This document shows, piece by piece, positions 24,991-37,100 of a stretch of DNA of 64,000 bases. Made by a program: the position numbers and the translations under genes. Under the pieces are notes generated by a model. It ran no database searches. It was given only the letters and a program-made list of their open reading frames with translations, and was not told the DNA's origin. The DNA lies in NCBI GenBank assembly GCA_013350335.1, contig CM023539.1:67987449-68051448 (forward strand). Reading direction: 5' to 3'. Numbering within the stretch: the first letter of the stretch is position 1; the number at the start of each line of letters is the position of its first letter. This DNA is from Chimonanthus salicifolius (Eukaryota > Streptophyta > Magnoliopsida > Laurales > Calycanthaceae).

Positions 24991-25322
24991 TATTAATATA
25001 TCCCATATCACCGGTGGATTTATGGATTATAGGATTTATAAATGCATGAGCACCCTCTTCTTAATAGTCGGTTTTTAAGGATGAGTTCTACTCATGTTTT
25101 ATCATGGTATCAGAGCAACGTACCATATGGATGGATCGGATTCTTGTTTCCAGTCCTACATGGAGGGGAAGAGTTGAGTATCTCTAGTCCTAGCTCTGAA
25201 GGAGAGTGTTAATATGTCCCATATCGCTTGTGGATTTGTGGATTGTGAAGTTTATAAATGTATGGGCACCTTCTCCTTAATAGTCATTTTTTAATGATGA
25301 GTTTTACTCGTATATTTTATCA
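24991..25322 (+). mobile_element. TRIM (terminal-repeat retrotransposon in miniature), complete
   Basis: A 332-bp element with two direct LTRs, 24991-25104 (114 bp) and 25207-25322 (116 bp). They share TTAATAT-TCCCATATC, GTGGATTT-TGGATT and CCTTAATAGTC blocks and end in TTTTATCA. Directly after the first LTR is the initiator-Met primer-binding site TGGTATCAGAGC (25105-25116). A purine tract GAAGGAGAG precedes the second LTR. aggttag occurs on both sides (24984-24990 and 25323-25329) as target duplication. No coding capacity, as typical for TRIMs. Confidence 0.92.
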
Positions 25323-25329
25323 AGGTTAG

Positions 25330-26864
25330 TCCAACCATATCTCAAGCTGAGCCAGTTGGACTCGGTTGGTCACTTGGTCCTAATCCAAGTTATACCTTAA
25401 GAATGAGTCACTTCTGCAGAAGAAATGCAGGACAGAGGAATTTCATTTGAGCTTATATTTGTTTATATGTAGAGAACTGTTTGGGGTTGGTAAAGCATCC
25501 TTTGTTGCAAAACAAAACAAGAATAGTTTTCATGGAAATTGAAAGGTAAGAAGAAATGATAATAAGGGCAGGCCTTGTCTCACTGCCCAACGACAAGTAT
25601 GGTGCTACTAACACATTAGGGCATATCCCATATGCTGGATGTCAGGGTTTGGTCTAAAAATGAATGTTTTAAATAATGGAATGATCCTTTGAAGGATTAT
25701 CAATTATGTGCCTGTTTGCTTCAAGATAAAGCAGAGGAACCTATTTTTTCACCCATTTAACAAGTTATTTTTGCAGAAAGAAGTGGACAATTTGCAATGA
25801 AATTTTCTCCTGCTTTATGTTGGGAGAAAAGTAACTTGGTCACCATATATAAACAACAATATCCAAAAAAAAATAAATAAATAAAGAAAAGCAAACCACA
25901 ATATAGATAAATGAAGAAGATGCAGCTCTCGTTACCGATGATCTACTCTCTCTCGTAAAACGACCATATAATTACCTGCAATTAGATTGACAATACATCT
26001 TTAATGATCAGGCTCCAAAAAACCTAACACTTCATGGATAATAAGTTTTGCAAGAAAGAGGAAATCTCCACCTATACAAGTTATCCGAGAAATTTCTTAA
26101 TGTTTTCTTTCAATCTGACTTTGGAACATAAGAAGATATTGAAATATCGACTTTGAAAATCAGTATATATTGAGTCTATACAATGATCATATCATATATT
26201 TTTTTTTTTTTTTTAATTTTCGAATCCAACCATTGAATATGAGTTCTCAATTGAAATGTACTCTAGAGTATCTTTCCACCTTTTAGATTTTTGAACATGT
26301 TTGAATGAACTCAAAATTATATTCTAGTTTTATTATTTTGGAATTCGCCTCACATTTGAAGTACCATTTTGACTTATTTTATTTTATTTTCTAATGGGTG
26401 GGTTTAGTTTGAATGCATATAAAAATGCTTAAAAGTAGGTTTAGGTTCACCAAGGAAACTAGCCTGAGTACCTCAGCGGCTTAGCCATGTGAATTTGTCC
26501 ATGACTGCACATGAATTATAAGCAGTGGTACCATCAAAACCTTGTCTTTATTCGTATAAATGCAGTTTCATGTATTTACAGAATATGTACATAGCTTAAA
26601 CAAAGGAAAGTGGTCCTACTCAAGTGCCATATGAAACTTATATTAAAATAAAATATGGCATCAAAATCTTTCCAAGTAATTCAACTGGTTTCCAAGGAAA
26701 TGTAAGAGCAGTAAATTTATAATAACCATGGGTCTCATCCTCCTTGACCCTCTTTATTAACTGTAGATTATGCAAATGGGGCAGGGTGTGTTTTGATTGA
26801 GGATTAGGAACATTTAAGAGAAAAGTTTCTCGAGATGAAATATGATTTAATATATTGGATTAAC
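25330..26864. other. intergenic DNA, no gene seen
   Basis: No protein-coding frame or bounded mobile element recognised. A long poly-T run lies near 26199-26215. Confidence 0.5.
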
Positions 26865-27017
26865 GTGTGAGAAATTCAGACACAACCCTAATAAAACCCT
26901 CAGGGATGAGCCCACTACTCCTAAGGTACACCAAAGTTAGAGTATGGGGGTTCGAACCCGCAACCTCCCACTTCCTAAGACAGGAAGCAAACAGTTGAAC
27001 TATATCCATGTGGGTGA
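26865..27017 (-). repeat. tRNA-derived SINE (same family as 18.1 kb)
   Basis: On the minus strand the A-box region is ATATAGTTCAACTG and the B box GGGTTCGAACCC, followed by TTTGGTGTACCTTAGGAGTAG. The order matches 18049-18205. Confidence 0.7.
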
Positions 27018-27109
27018 CCTTGAAGATTAATGAATTCTAAACAAGAGAAATTAGGATAAGGAGAAGGTCGTCAATGGTGCTGATTGAGGTAATAGAACAC
27101 AATGATCGA

Positions 27110-27295
27110 CTCCATTCTATTTTAGTTATCTCATTTTAAACATTTGTATTTTTAAGGAACTTGAATTTGACTTTAAACCACCATATAAATGAGAGGTGAT
27201 TCTCATCCATTTCAATACACTTTATGCTACTTCAATATAAATGGGACAACTAGTTTGGGACAATTTACGAGACAACTAAATTGGGACAGAAGGAG
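27110..27295. mobile_element. Stowaway MITE (Tc1/mariner), decayed left end
   Basis: CTCCATTCTATTTTAGTTATC at the left and TTGGGACAGAAGGAG at the right, with TA following. Internal blocks AAGGAACTTG and AATATAAATGGGACAACTA match the copy at 56.7 kb. Confidence 0.7.
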
Positions 27296-27769
27296 TAATA
27301 TTTAAAAAGTCAAACTTTAGATAAATTATATAAAAACTTTGATAATGATATATATATATATATATGATACAAAATAAATAAAAAATTAGATGATTAAAAT
27401 TTTCCAATCTTTAACTTTTACATCATTGTTGAATATCTAAATGAAATTCGAACCTAAACTTGAATAATTTATACAAATTTTAATTAAATGTGACCCAAAT
27501 TCGGATCTTGACCGCTATGAGTCTATGACATAGAAAATGGTAGAAGAGAATTTATTGTGTGCATGCATTTAACATCCAAAGAATAGAAGGTATAAAGTAA
27601 TATTTATTAATTGGAGAGAGGAAATGGAACAATTTGTACATACAAATATTAAAATGGACGCCGTTGTACATATTTTCAAACAAACGAGTGGTGCGCACAT
27701 GGTTGTACAGCAATCAGTATAAGAAACTCTTCCACTAACATGCGAAATGGATTGTAATCAAATCTAAAT

Positions 27770-28107
27770 TTAGGATTGAAATTTAAATGAGTTGAGTTGG
27801 ATTTTAATAAATTCAATTTAATTTATATAAAAAAATTATTGAATCTGATTTGATTCGATTTGAATTGTTGACCCAATTCAATTGAGTGTCTGATCAGACT
27901 CAACTTAAGTGCTATATTAAATTTTTGAGTGAGTCGAGTTCAGTCAATTTAAAAAAACCTTGACCTGACCCAACCCGAATATAATTCAAGTTTTTTTTTC
28001 TTCAACTCAATCTAACTTTAATTTTAAAAATGTATAACTCAACCCACTTGATTTCTAAAGTTGTGTCATGTGGGTCGAATGAAAACCCGAGCCAAGTTTC
28101 ACCCGTT
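27770..28107 (+). mobile_element. hAT-like MITE, GGGTCGGGTT family (copy 4, strongly decayed)
   Basis: The right end GAGCCAAGTTTCACCCGT is the inverse of the left end of copy 3, and the interior keeps GACCTGACCCAACCCGAAT and related motifs. The left end is unclear and no target duplication was found. Confidence 0.55.
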
Positions 28108-28572
28108 GAGTAATTCTTATCGGATGTCTTATTTAAGCAATGACTATTTGAACCAATCCATCTACATAGATCTTAGTAGAATCACATAGAATTTCTCAAA
28201 TTGCTATTTGTGGACAATTCTCCCTTTAGTCCTTGTTGACTAACAAGAAAAAGTAGATTAGAAATAAATATACTAAAGAAAATTTAAAGACGGTAGAATA
28301 GAACAAAATCTGATTTGTTTTAGACAAATACACAAAAGACTCAATCCAAAGAAAGGTAAGGTTACAAGTAGAAGGTATCAAATAAAAGTCACAAATGACT
28401 TAAATGATAATAGTGATGGCTTAATCTGATTTCAAGTCAAATCATGACATTTAGAGCCCAATCCACTGACATTCTTGAAACTGATTTGACATCTTCCCAT
28501 GCAAAGATAAATGATTTCTGAAGGGTAATTGGTACAGTGAAGTATAAAAAGTCATGGGTGATATAGTGACTC

Positions 28573-29044
28573 CGAGGGTAATAATCTCAATTTTTTAAAT
28601 CTTAATATCTCGGCTGATACGATATGTATGGTTGAGATTATCTTTATCGGTTGATATCTTTTTTTGTTGATGACCGAAGGTGTCCAAGTGTCACGCCCAA
28701 CTATTCCTTCGAGGCACATGCATACCACCCTGCACACACATACTGGGTTCATACGATGGAAAAAATGTTGCCACAGGGAGTACCCTCCAAAGGGGCTGGC
28801 CATGTATTAACCCCAAGACCTTGCCATCAACAGCAAAAGTCGATGGCCAAAGACCTTTATCGGCTGATATCGGCGAGATTAGCTTTATCGGCCGATATCC
28901 GATATATATCGCCAATATCGGCGATATATATCGCCCGATAAGGTGGTTTTTTTTAAAAAAAATTAAGAGAAATTTCTCGGCCGATATCCGAATATCAACA
29001 GATATCGGCTGAAATCTCAGCCGATACCGAAATTTATACCCCTG
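28573..29044. mobile_element. hAT-like MITE, GCCGATATC family (copy 4) with a non-repetitive core
   Basis: About 472 bp, starting CGAGGGTAATAATCTC and ending AAATTTATACCCCTG. The flanks agtgactc and agtgagat match at 5 of 8 positions. Both arms are built of CGGCCGATATC and ATATATCGCC motifs. The centre (about 28680-28850) is GC-richer unique sequence and could be captured or nested DNA. Confidence 0.65.
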
Positions 29045-29865
29045 AGTGAGATCATCAACTTTCCATCCTTACGGCAAATCTTACCCCACTCCATAAGAAA
29101 ATGGCTTATTAGAAATATTGCAGAAACTCTGAAGGCCATTTGAAAATCAACTTTCAACATTGGCTCTTCACCTAATTTGGACACAGGAGATGACCAACTT
29201 GACATCTGTCTTTCCAAAAAGTTGCAAACAGGCAAAAATGTGTCTTGAAGAGAGAAAACCTGATGCATGGCTAAATTGAAAAAGGCCCAACAGGTTCAAG
29301 GGATGAAAACACACCAATTATAATAATAATAAAATAAAAAACATGGCAGTTGGGAGACTGTGATGATCAAATGTTGGATAACATTTCAGGTAATTTCAGC
29401 GCAGTCCAAAATGGTCAGGGTTGGCCCGGACAACCCACCCATATTTCAAGCAGGGTCAGTCAGGTTCTCACTTGGCCCTAACCCAAGTGGCACCTTTAGC
29501 CACAACCCAGCTCATTTGTACTAAATTGTTGGACCGGGCCAGGGTACAAGTTTGCATTTGTCAAAAAGCCCAAGCCCAAAAATTATTCAGGTGCTGCAAC
29601 TTTTAATACAGAAGAAAACCCAAACATCAATCCAAAGCTTGACCCTCAACCCAGACACCCACAATGAGCTAAATCCAATCCTTAACAGACCAACCCAAAT
29701 TGATTTCCATAGGTTGAAAGTTTTCTTCCAAGGAACTCTAACCAGAGTATCCAGAATTTTGGTCAGTATATAAATGGATTTTAGAGGGACAGTACATAAA
29801 GATGTAAAACCAGAAGTTCAGTAAACCGAGATACTAGCTGAAACAATAAAGCTTACCCAACTAGC

Positions 29866-30085
29866 ATTATTTGATCGAGGTCAGTCGCTTCCCCAGCAAA
29901 AGAATCAACAATATCATTTGCCGACCTGGGAATGTGACTACCATTACACTGCCTCGCCTCCTAATCTCCTCCATTTTACCTAGAAACCTCCAAGGAAAAC
30001 CAACTCCTTGGGCCCATTGAATAACAGCACCAGTCTCCTTCAATAAAGTCCCCTTCAATGAAGCTAAGCTTTGATGGAGCAACGC
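29866..30085 (-). mobile_element. LINE RNase H (RVT_3) fragment, unit A
   Basis: The minus-strand translation GAVIQWAQGVGFPWRFLGKMEE, then IRRR, matches the LINE RNase H block (VIQW-x-G and PWRF). It is followed in unit B by the readable SANDIVDSLAGEATDL. The unit A frame is damaged. It lies 3' of the 6PGL gene. Confidence 0.6.
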
Positions 30086-31177
30086 CCATTAAGAGGACCA
30101 TTACCTCTCTTTCGTTGCTAATGTCTCCCAAAGCCTGCTTTCTGCAGATGAACTATGGAAACTCCCACACAAAATTCAGCTTATTCTGTCTCTGACAACA
30201 ACACAGTTATTTAGAAGTAGAAGCATATACTCCATTCATGGATGGGGCCATCGGATGCCCTCTAAAACTAGAAGCATACCTCATTTGCGGTGTCTTCACG
30301 GATCAAAAGGAGCCAATGAGAGCAAAAATATCTTACATACTGCTTGATTCAAGCGTGATTGTCGTTCAGTAAAATCCTAGAAAGGAATTATGGAGTGGGA
30401 CAGTTTCCCAATGTGAATTCTGTACAAAATGGGCCTCACATATTTCTCAGAGGTACTAAAATTTTATGAAGAAACACTTGGGAAACTACAATGATCTCCA
30501 TACTAGAGAAGTGGGAAGTTGAGATGAAAACAGACAGTAGAGATGAAATGACAAGAACTGCTCGTTCCGTGGCCTTGAATTGGGTGGCTATAGGTGACAG
30601 ATGAAGTTGATTTTAGTGACCAATCCAGAAACCCTACTTGGTTCTAGTGATGCTGGTGAACCTCAGTCATTGCTATTAAGTATAGTCACCTAAGTAAGGA
30701 TAGTCATCATGCTAAAAGATCATTGGATTCCTAAAACTACTGCAATATCCCTACCATCCATCACATGTGTTGCTCCCCGATCAATAGGTTAGGATCATCC
30801 GATCAAGGAGAGCTGCAATCTACCAAGCAAGGTTCCTCAAAAGGCAGAATTTCTCAAAAAATAGCAAGGCGAAATTGGGAAGATGTCCAAAATCCAAGAC
30901 TGAAATCGACATTGTGGAGGGACCATTGAACTATAGGTGCCAGATAACAGAAAAATGGGAAATATATGGATGCCATCACCAGAATCCAACATAACATAAA
31001 ACCATTTGCATTTTATTTTATTCAAATCTATAATTACTGCATTTGCAAGTGGATGCAAATGTGGGATATCCCTGGTTTTAGTCCCTCGAGATATTACAAA
31101 ATCATTTACAGAACTGATACCAAAACAAGTTATTATAAGAAACACCAAAACTTACACAACTATCAGGATGCCTGATC

Positions 31178-34100
31178 CTACAGCTTTGATGCTGCATCCT
31201 TGTCAGTAAACCAGGTCAATTCCCCATTTTCAGGTGAAACCATTTGAACAGGCAGTGAAACAGAAGCCTGCTCATTCCCCAGAGTTGTATGCACTGGTCC
31301 AGCTTTACCAGCTCCAGTCACCACAAGAGCGATATGTGCAGCTGAGTTGATCACTGGGAGTGTAAAGGTTATTCGTTCTGGTGGGGGTTTGGGAGAGTCC
31401 TTTATACAGGTCACCCACTTCTGATTCTCATTGATGAGAGGATGCCCAGGGAAAAGAGATGCCACATGACCATCTGGGCCCATTCCCAGTAGCATGAGAT
31501 CAAATCTAGGGAACCCATTAGTAGCTGATACATCAATTACACCTTTCTTAACCAAGTGCTTCAGACAGGTCTCATAATCATCAGCAGCACCCTCAGCAGA
31601 GAGAGAATCATTGATGGCATAAACCTGACCAGGAAGCATTTGGACCTGCCATTTCCAGAGATTTAATGAATTAACATGGAAGCAACAAAAAAGACTTCAT
31701 AGCAGGTTGGGTTTCACAAATGGATAAAATCTTTTGATTAATGGAATATTTATCCACTTTCTGTAGCCTCTTTTTTTCTCAGAAGGATGATGAAAAGAAG
31801 GTAATCATTAAACAAGCTGGTACATATACCATGGTAAACTTTACATTCAACCCATCCCCCTATACAAGAAAAAGAACTAAATGTATATTAGGCAGCCAAA
31901 AATAGTCCCCTCAAACATTCCATTTCCCCTGACACCGTTTGCAAATACCTACCACCCCAGCAAAAAGAAAATCCAAAAACAAAAAATGGTAATAACAATA
32001 AAAATTAATCTGCTACACGATTAACTGATCTCCCGACACGATGGAAAGTGAACTCTAAAGCACCAGGCAGCTCCCAAAATTTCTCTTACTATCATATGCA
32101 ATCTCCATGGCACCTTGCATTTTCTAGCAGTCTGCTTAATGTTCTCTGGAACTTCTTCTAGCAGAAACTTTTGTAAATAAACAGAAGAATTCAAAGATCT
32201 CAAGTACCTGGTTTTCCATGTCGGTGATATTGTTGTCTGAAGTGATGAAAGCCATTATCACGACTTTTCAAACCTATCTCTAAAGGGTGCTTAATATCAA
32301 AGACTGGGAGCACTCAAATACTTTCAAGGTATTGTCATTACAAGAATACTCAAAAATGCTTTCTGAGTTGTCTATGTTGACAATATTGTTACAACAACTG
32401 ATGAAGCCACTATTAGATCTGTTTGAGCTTATCTTCAAAAGGGTGCTTAACATCAATGATTTGGGAAATGCAACTCTCTTTTGGAAAGTGTTTGTTTATC
32501 TAGGTGCTCAAGTTCCCTTACTTTTGACAATCAAACAGGTAACTTCAACCCCTCAAAGTGAGTTGAAATTCTCCACCCCAACCTACCCCAAAGCACCCAT
32601 TCCCCACCAAACCCCCAACCACCACACCACCTCTGCCTAAAAAAAGAGAGAGAACAAAATCCAAACTAACCCTGATAGTTCTCCAAAGTGTGGATAACTA
32701 TACTTCTCCAATAATCATTGATCATCCACACATGGCTTTCACCATGCTCATTGAACAAGCCCTCCTAATTATTGGTGCTCTAACACTATCCAATACATGT
32801 TCACTAGTAGGAATCTAAGCACCTAAGAGAATGAGAAACAATCCATCGTTGCCAAATCATGTAGAATGCTACACAGAAACTCCTCTGAATGAAGCACCTG
32901 AAGACAAAATGGTGTTTTCTAACTACAAGTCCTACCTCCTTGGCTTTAGACATTCAAGCTGCCATTTATATTTCTTCCAATCTAGGTTTTCGTAAGTGTA
33001 TGTGGTTTTTGAGCTCATGAGCTTGTGTGCATTTGATGTTGGTGATTGTTTATGGCGAGTCGGTGACAGGTTAGAGTTAATACATGCCCGAGATAAAACT
33101 AGGATCACTTTTGTGCACAGTTGAGATGTGCTTAATAGTGATAAAGACTCCGTGTGCCGCGAAGGTGGCTTGGGTTGTATGAGTACCTGTGAAGCCATGG
33201 CACACTTTTGGAGTTTTCTGACCACTGTTGTCGGCAAGCACGATTTTGTGTATGGTCATGGCGTGATTTGTTGGAGAAGTATTAATCTCCAAATTATTGA
33301 GCGTAGAGCGCCGAGAGTTGGTGATCTCTCATGCTTGTGATTAGATATGAGTGTCTCGGACTCTTCGATGTTGTTGTTTGGAAGTATGTGATACTCCTAG
33401 TTCGATAGAGTACCAAGATGAGATGTGCCCAAATTTTGTATACCCTATGTTGAGTTGTGGGATCATGTAGCCACTTGAGGAGGATGTTTTGGTTCGAGAT
33501 GTTGATCTCAGTATGATATGACACTATTTCACGTGTGAGCCACGTGAGAGGGCCATTTATTTGAGTGATGAGCCGCCCCGTATTGTCCACGTTTGATGTA
33601 TATTGTAATCAGCATCGCCAAATGAGTTATGAATATTTGTTTGCCACGTGTTGAGCTGCAATATGAGAGCCATTATGTAGGCATTATTGCATTGTCCACG
33701 TGTGATGTGAGCCTGTTGATGGCTTAGTAGTCAAGTCCAGAGTGACTTGTGATCAGTAGCTACCTTTGGAGGATCCTTTGGGCGAAGCGAGACTTGTGAG
33801 TGTTGAGACCTTGCCCGGAGCCCTATAATGATTGAATTTCGGGGGCGAAATTCTTTTAAGGGGGTAGAATGTAATGCCCCAGGTCATCAAAATGGTTATG
33901 GGAATAAGATGATATATGAATCGTACGATTTTCGATTCACGATTCACACCCGTAGACCAATTTCGATACGATTCGAGTTTGATAACATTGGGTAAAATTG
34001 GAGAATGCCATACACTTAGAGCATTAAGAATATTTGTAAAATTCAATACTCACAAGGTGTGTGATAATATGTTTGAGTGAATGTTACCTTGTGCACATTC

Positions 34101-37100
34101 CAATGATGCCTATGTGTGATTGATGTGAATATATTGTATTAGATACATATGTATGAGTTTCCCAAGTTCCCTATGATTAGATGTTTACTATAATAGAGAA
34201 TTCATAAATTTGCGATGTGTTGAACTATAATAGAATATATGATAAATCAAGATTGCCCAAGATGTGTAATGTAGGGTCTTGATAACTTCTCATACTTGTG
34301 TATGGTTATGAGTAATGTATGTATCAAATGAATTCTAATGATTGTGATTAGAATTCATAGATGGGTAACTCATATAATAAGCATGATGAACAAGGTTGTC
34401 AAAAACGAATCGTATCGTGAATCGGTCTAGGGGTCTGAACCGTGAATCGTGAATCGTAAAATCGTAAGATTCATAATATTTTTTTTATAATTATTATTTA
34501 TATAATAATTACATGTAACATAACATAGAACAATAAAATGATTTTTCAATTCCTCATAAATTAATATTTATCATCCATCATAAATAACCATCTACAAAAA
34601 AAAAAAAAACAAAAATATATTAATATGAGATTTAAATAAATATTAATTATTAAGAAATCAACAAATAAATTAATGGCATTTAAATAAACTTTAATAAATA
34701 ATAACATTCATCAAATAATTTTTTTTAAAATTAGAACTATTTATTTTTTAAAATAAATACAAAAAAATAAAAATAAAAATAATAGAAAGATTTTTTTTTT
34801 TTTAAACGGATACAAAGATTAAAATGAAAAAATAAAAGAGATGTTTTTTAATTAAAATAGTATTTATATAATAATTACATGTAACATAACATAGAACAAT
34901 AAAATGATTTTTCAATTCCTCATAAATTAATATTTATCATCCATCATAAATAACCATCTACAAAAAAATACAAAAATATATTAGTATGAGATTTAAATAA
35001 ATATTAATTATTAAGAAATCAACAAATAAATTAATGGTATTTAAATAAACTTTAATAAGTAATAACATTCATCAAATAATTTTTTCTTAAAATTAGAACT
35101 ATTTATTTTTTAAAATAAATACAAAAAAATGAAAATAAAAATAATAGAAAGATTTTTTATTTTTTTAAAATGGATACAAAGATTAAAATGAAAAAATAAA
35201 AGAGATGCTTTTTAATTAAAATAGAAAACTAATGATAAAAAATTAAAAATATAAGAACAATATCTCAAAAATGAAAAAGAGAAAAAAAACTCACGAAAAC
35301 ATCTCACATAAACACCTGACGGAAACTCCCGAATCTAAACTCCAAAATAAAAGGGCTTGTTTCGTACTACAGTAAGGTAAAGTAAGCGACAGTGAGAAGC
35401 CCCGAAAGAGTAAAGTAAGCGACAGTGAGAAGCCCCGAAAGAGTAAAGTAAGCGACAGTGAGAAGCCTCGAAATCGAAAACGAAGAAGAGGAGAAGAAGA
35501 CTTCCGGGTATTCCCTTTTTTTTTCTTTGTTTTTCCTCTTACACCTGAATCGCACAAATTTTTCCGCCCTCCCCCCTCCTTTTTTCCCTCTTCCACATGA
35601 ATCGAACGAGACAACGATTCTACCAATTCGAATCGTGCGATTTGCGACTCAATGAAAAAACGCACGGTTTTAAAAGGATTTTGATATTGATGCGACTTGA
35701 GTCGGAAGACCCCTCGATTCGATTCGAATCGCACGATTCGAATCGTGAATCGTGCGATTTCGACAACCTTGATGATGAATGTGTTTTAATGTCATGATTG
35801 GATTATGTGATTATGTGTACATCACTAGTGAGTACCTATGTTGATAATGGTTGTGGTAGATCGACCTAACCATGTGTAGAACAAATTTCCATGATTTGAA
35901 GTGGAATTTGGTAAAGGGTTAGACTAAGTGATATGGGTGAGTTAATGTCAAGTATCTTAGAACCCAAGGGGGTTAACTTGTGCTACAATAGGGATGGGCT
36001 AGCATGATTGAGAATGTATGGAATGCAATGTAAATGCTAAGAAAGCCTTGTTTGATTTTCCCAAAGTAAAAGTATGACCACTCCCCAATGTCAACCCAAA
36101 TGTGAAAATAATGAACTACGGTTGATCTGATCAACTATGTGGTACGTAGGCAACTGAGAGCATTGTGCCTCAGCTCGATCAAAAGATGCATTGTGTCATC
36201 CATTTATATTAAGGATGATGTAAGATGTTGAGCAGATGTGAAGGGTATAAAGGGATTGGTGGGATATACCTTCCCTAATATAGACTCTAATGCTAGATGT
36301 TGGATCCCTCGAAGGCGGCCCGAAGAGGTTATGATGCCTTGGGAGTCCCGATATGATGAGACATATATGTTTGTTACTCGAGTAAAGTCTAGAGTGGCTA
36401 GAGTGAAAATTCTTAAGATGGACAGATGAGAACTTTGACATTGAGATATATGTGACTAGGTCACTTGATTATATTGAGACATGGTATGGGTGTGTCCCTC
36501 ACGTGATGATTATATTGAGACATGGTATGGGTGTGTCCTTCATGTGATGATGATTGAGACGTGGCATGGGTGCGTCCCTCACGTGATATTGATGATGATT
36601 GAAACGTGCTATGGGTATGTCCCTCACGTAATGATAACTTTATGGCTTAGTCCGTTGAAAAAAAGAAAGAAATTGTCCTATCAGTAGATTATTGTGTCTC
36701 ACCTTTTTATAGTTAAAAAGATGAGATAAGTATATAGATTCCATGAGTAAGGCCTAGAGTAATCGTGAGACCGTGAGAGCCTCGATATGAACATATAGAG
36801 ACTGTGGCATTGAGATGTATTTGTGACTTGGTCACTTGATATTGAGACGTGGTATGGGTACGTCCCTCACGTGATTATGATGGTTGATTGACCGTTCCAG
36901 AGAGGTATTCGGGACGGTGGGGTCGGCTACGGAGACTTCGTCTCGCAGGGTTGCCATCGAGGAGTAGGTCCCTCACATGCTACGCGCTGGAGGAGCTCTC
37001 ACGGCTATTTAGCACACTTGATGTGCATGGTTGCGCAAAGCTAGATACTATTTTACCCCATGGGATGGTGCTAGCTTCGTTAGACACAGTCCGATCGCCT

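Larger units (their letters stand above)
34391..35771. mobile_element. hAT-like non-autonomous element, CGAATCG family, 1.38 kb, nested in the LTR
   Basis: Flanked by perfect 8-bp duplications atgatgaa (34383-34390 and 35772-35779). The ends are CAAGGTTGTCAAAAACGAATC and its inverse, GATTTCGACAACCTTG. Both subterminal regions are arrays of GAATCG/CGATTC. The interior has a 366-bp tandem duplication (34497-34862 and 34863-35228) and a 33-bp triplicate (35377-35475). No transposase is visible. Confidence 0.85.

Noticed and set aside
29017..29268. An 83-codon minus-strand frame (MHQVFSLQDTFLPVC start) as an exon
   Set aside because: It reads like a protein in places, but I could not match a family or find flanking exons or splice sites, and its end runs into a MITE.
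35291..35734. A 147-codon minus-strand open frame in the hAT-like element
   Set aside because: Low-complexity with a triplicated peptide and motif-array ends; no transposase signature or known domain.
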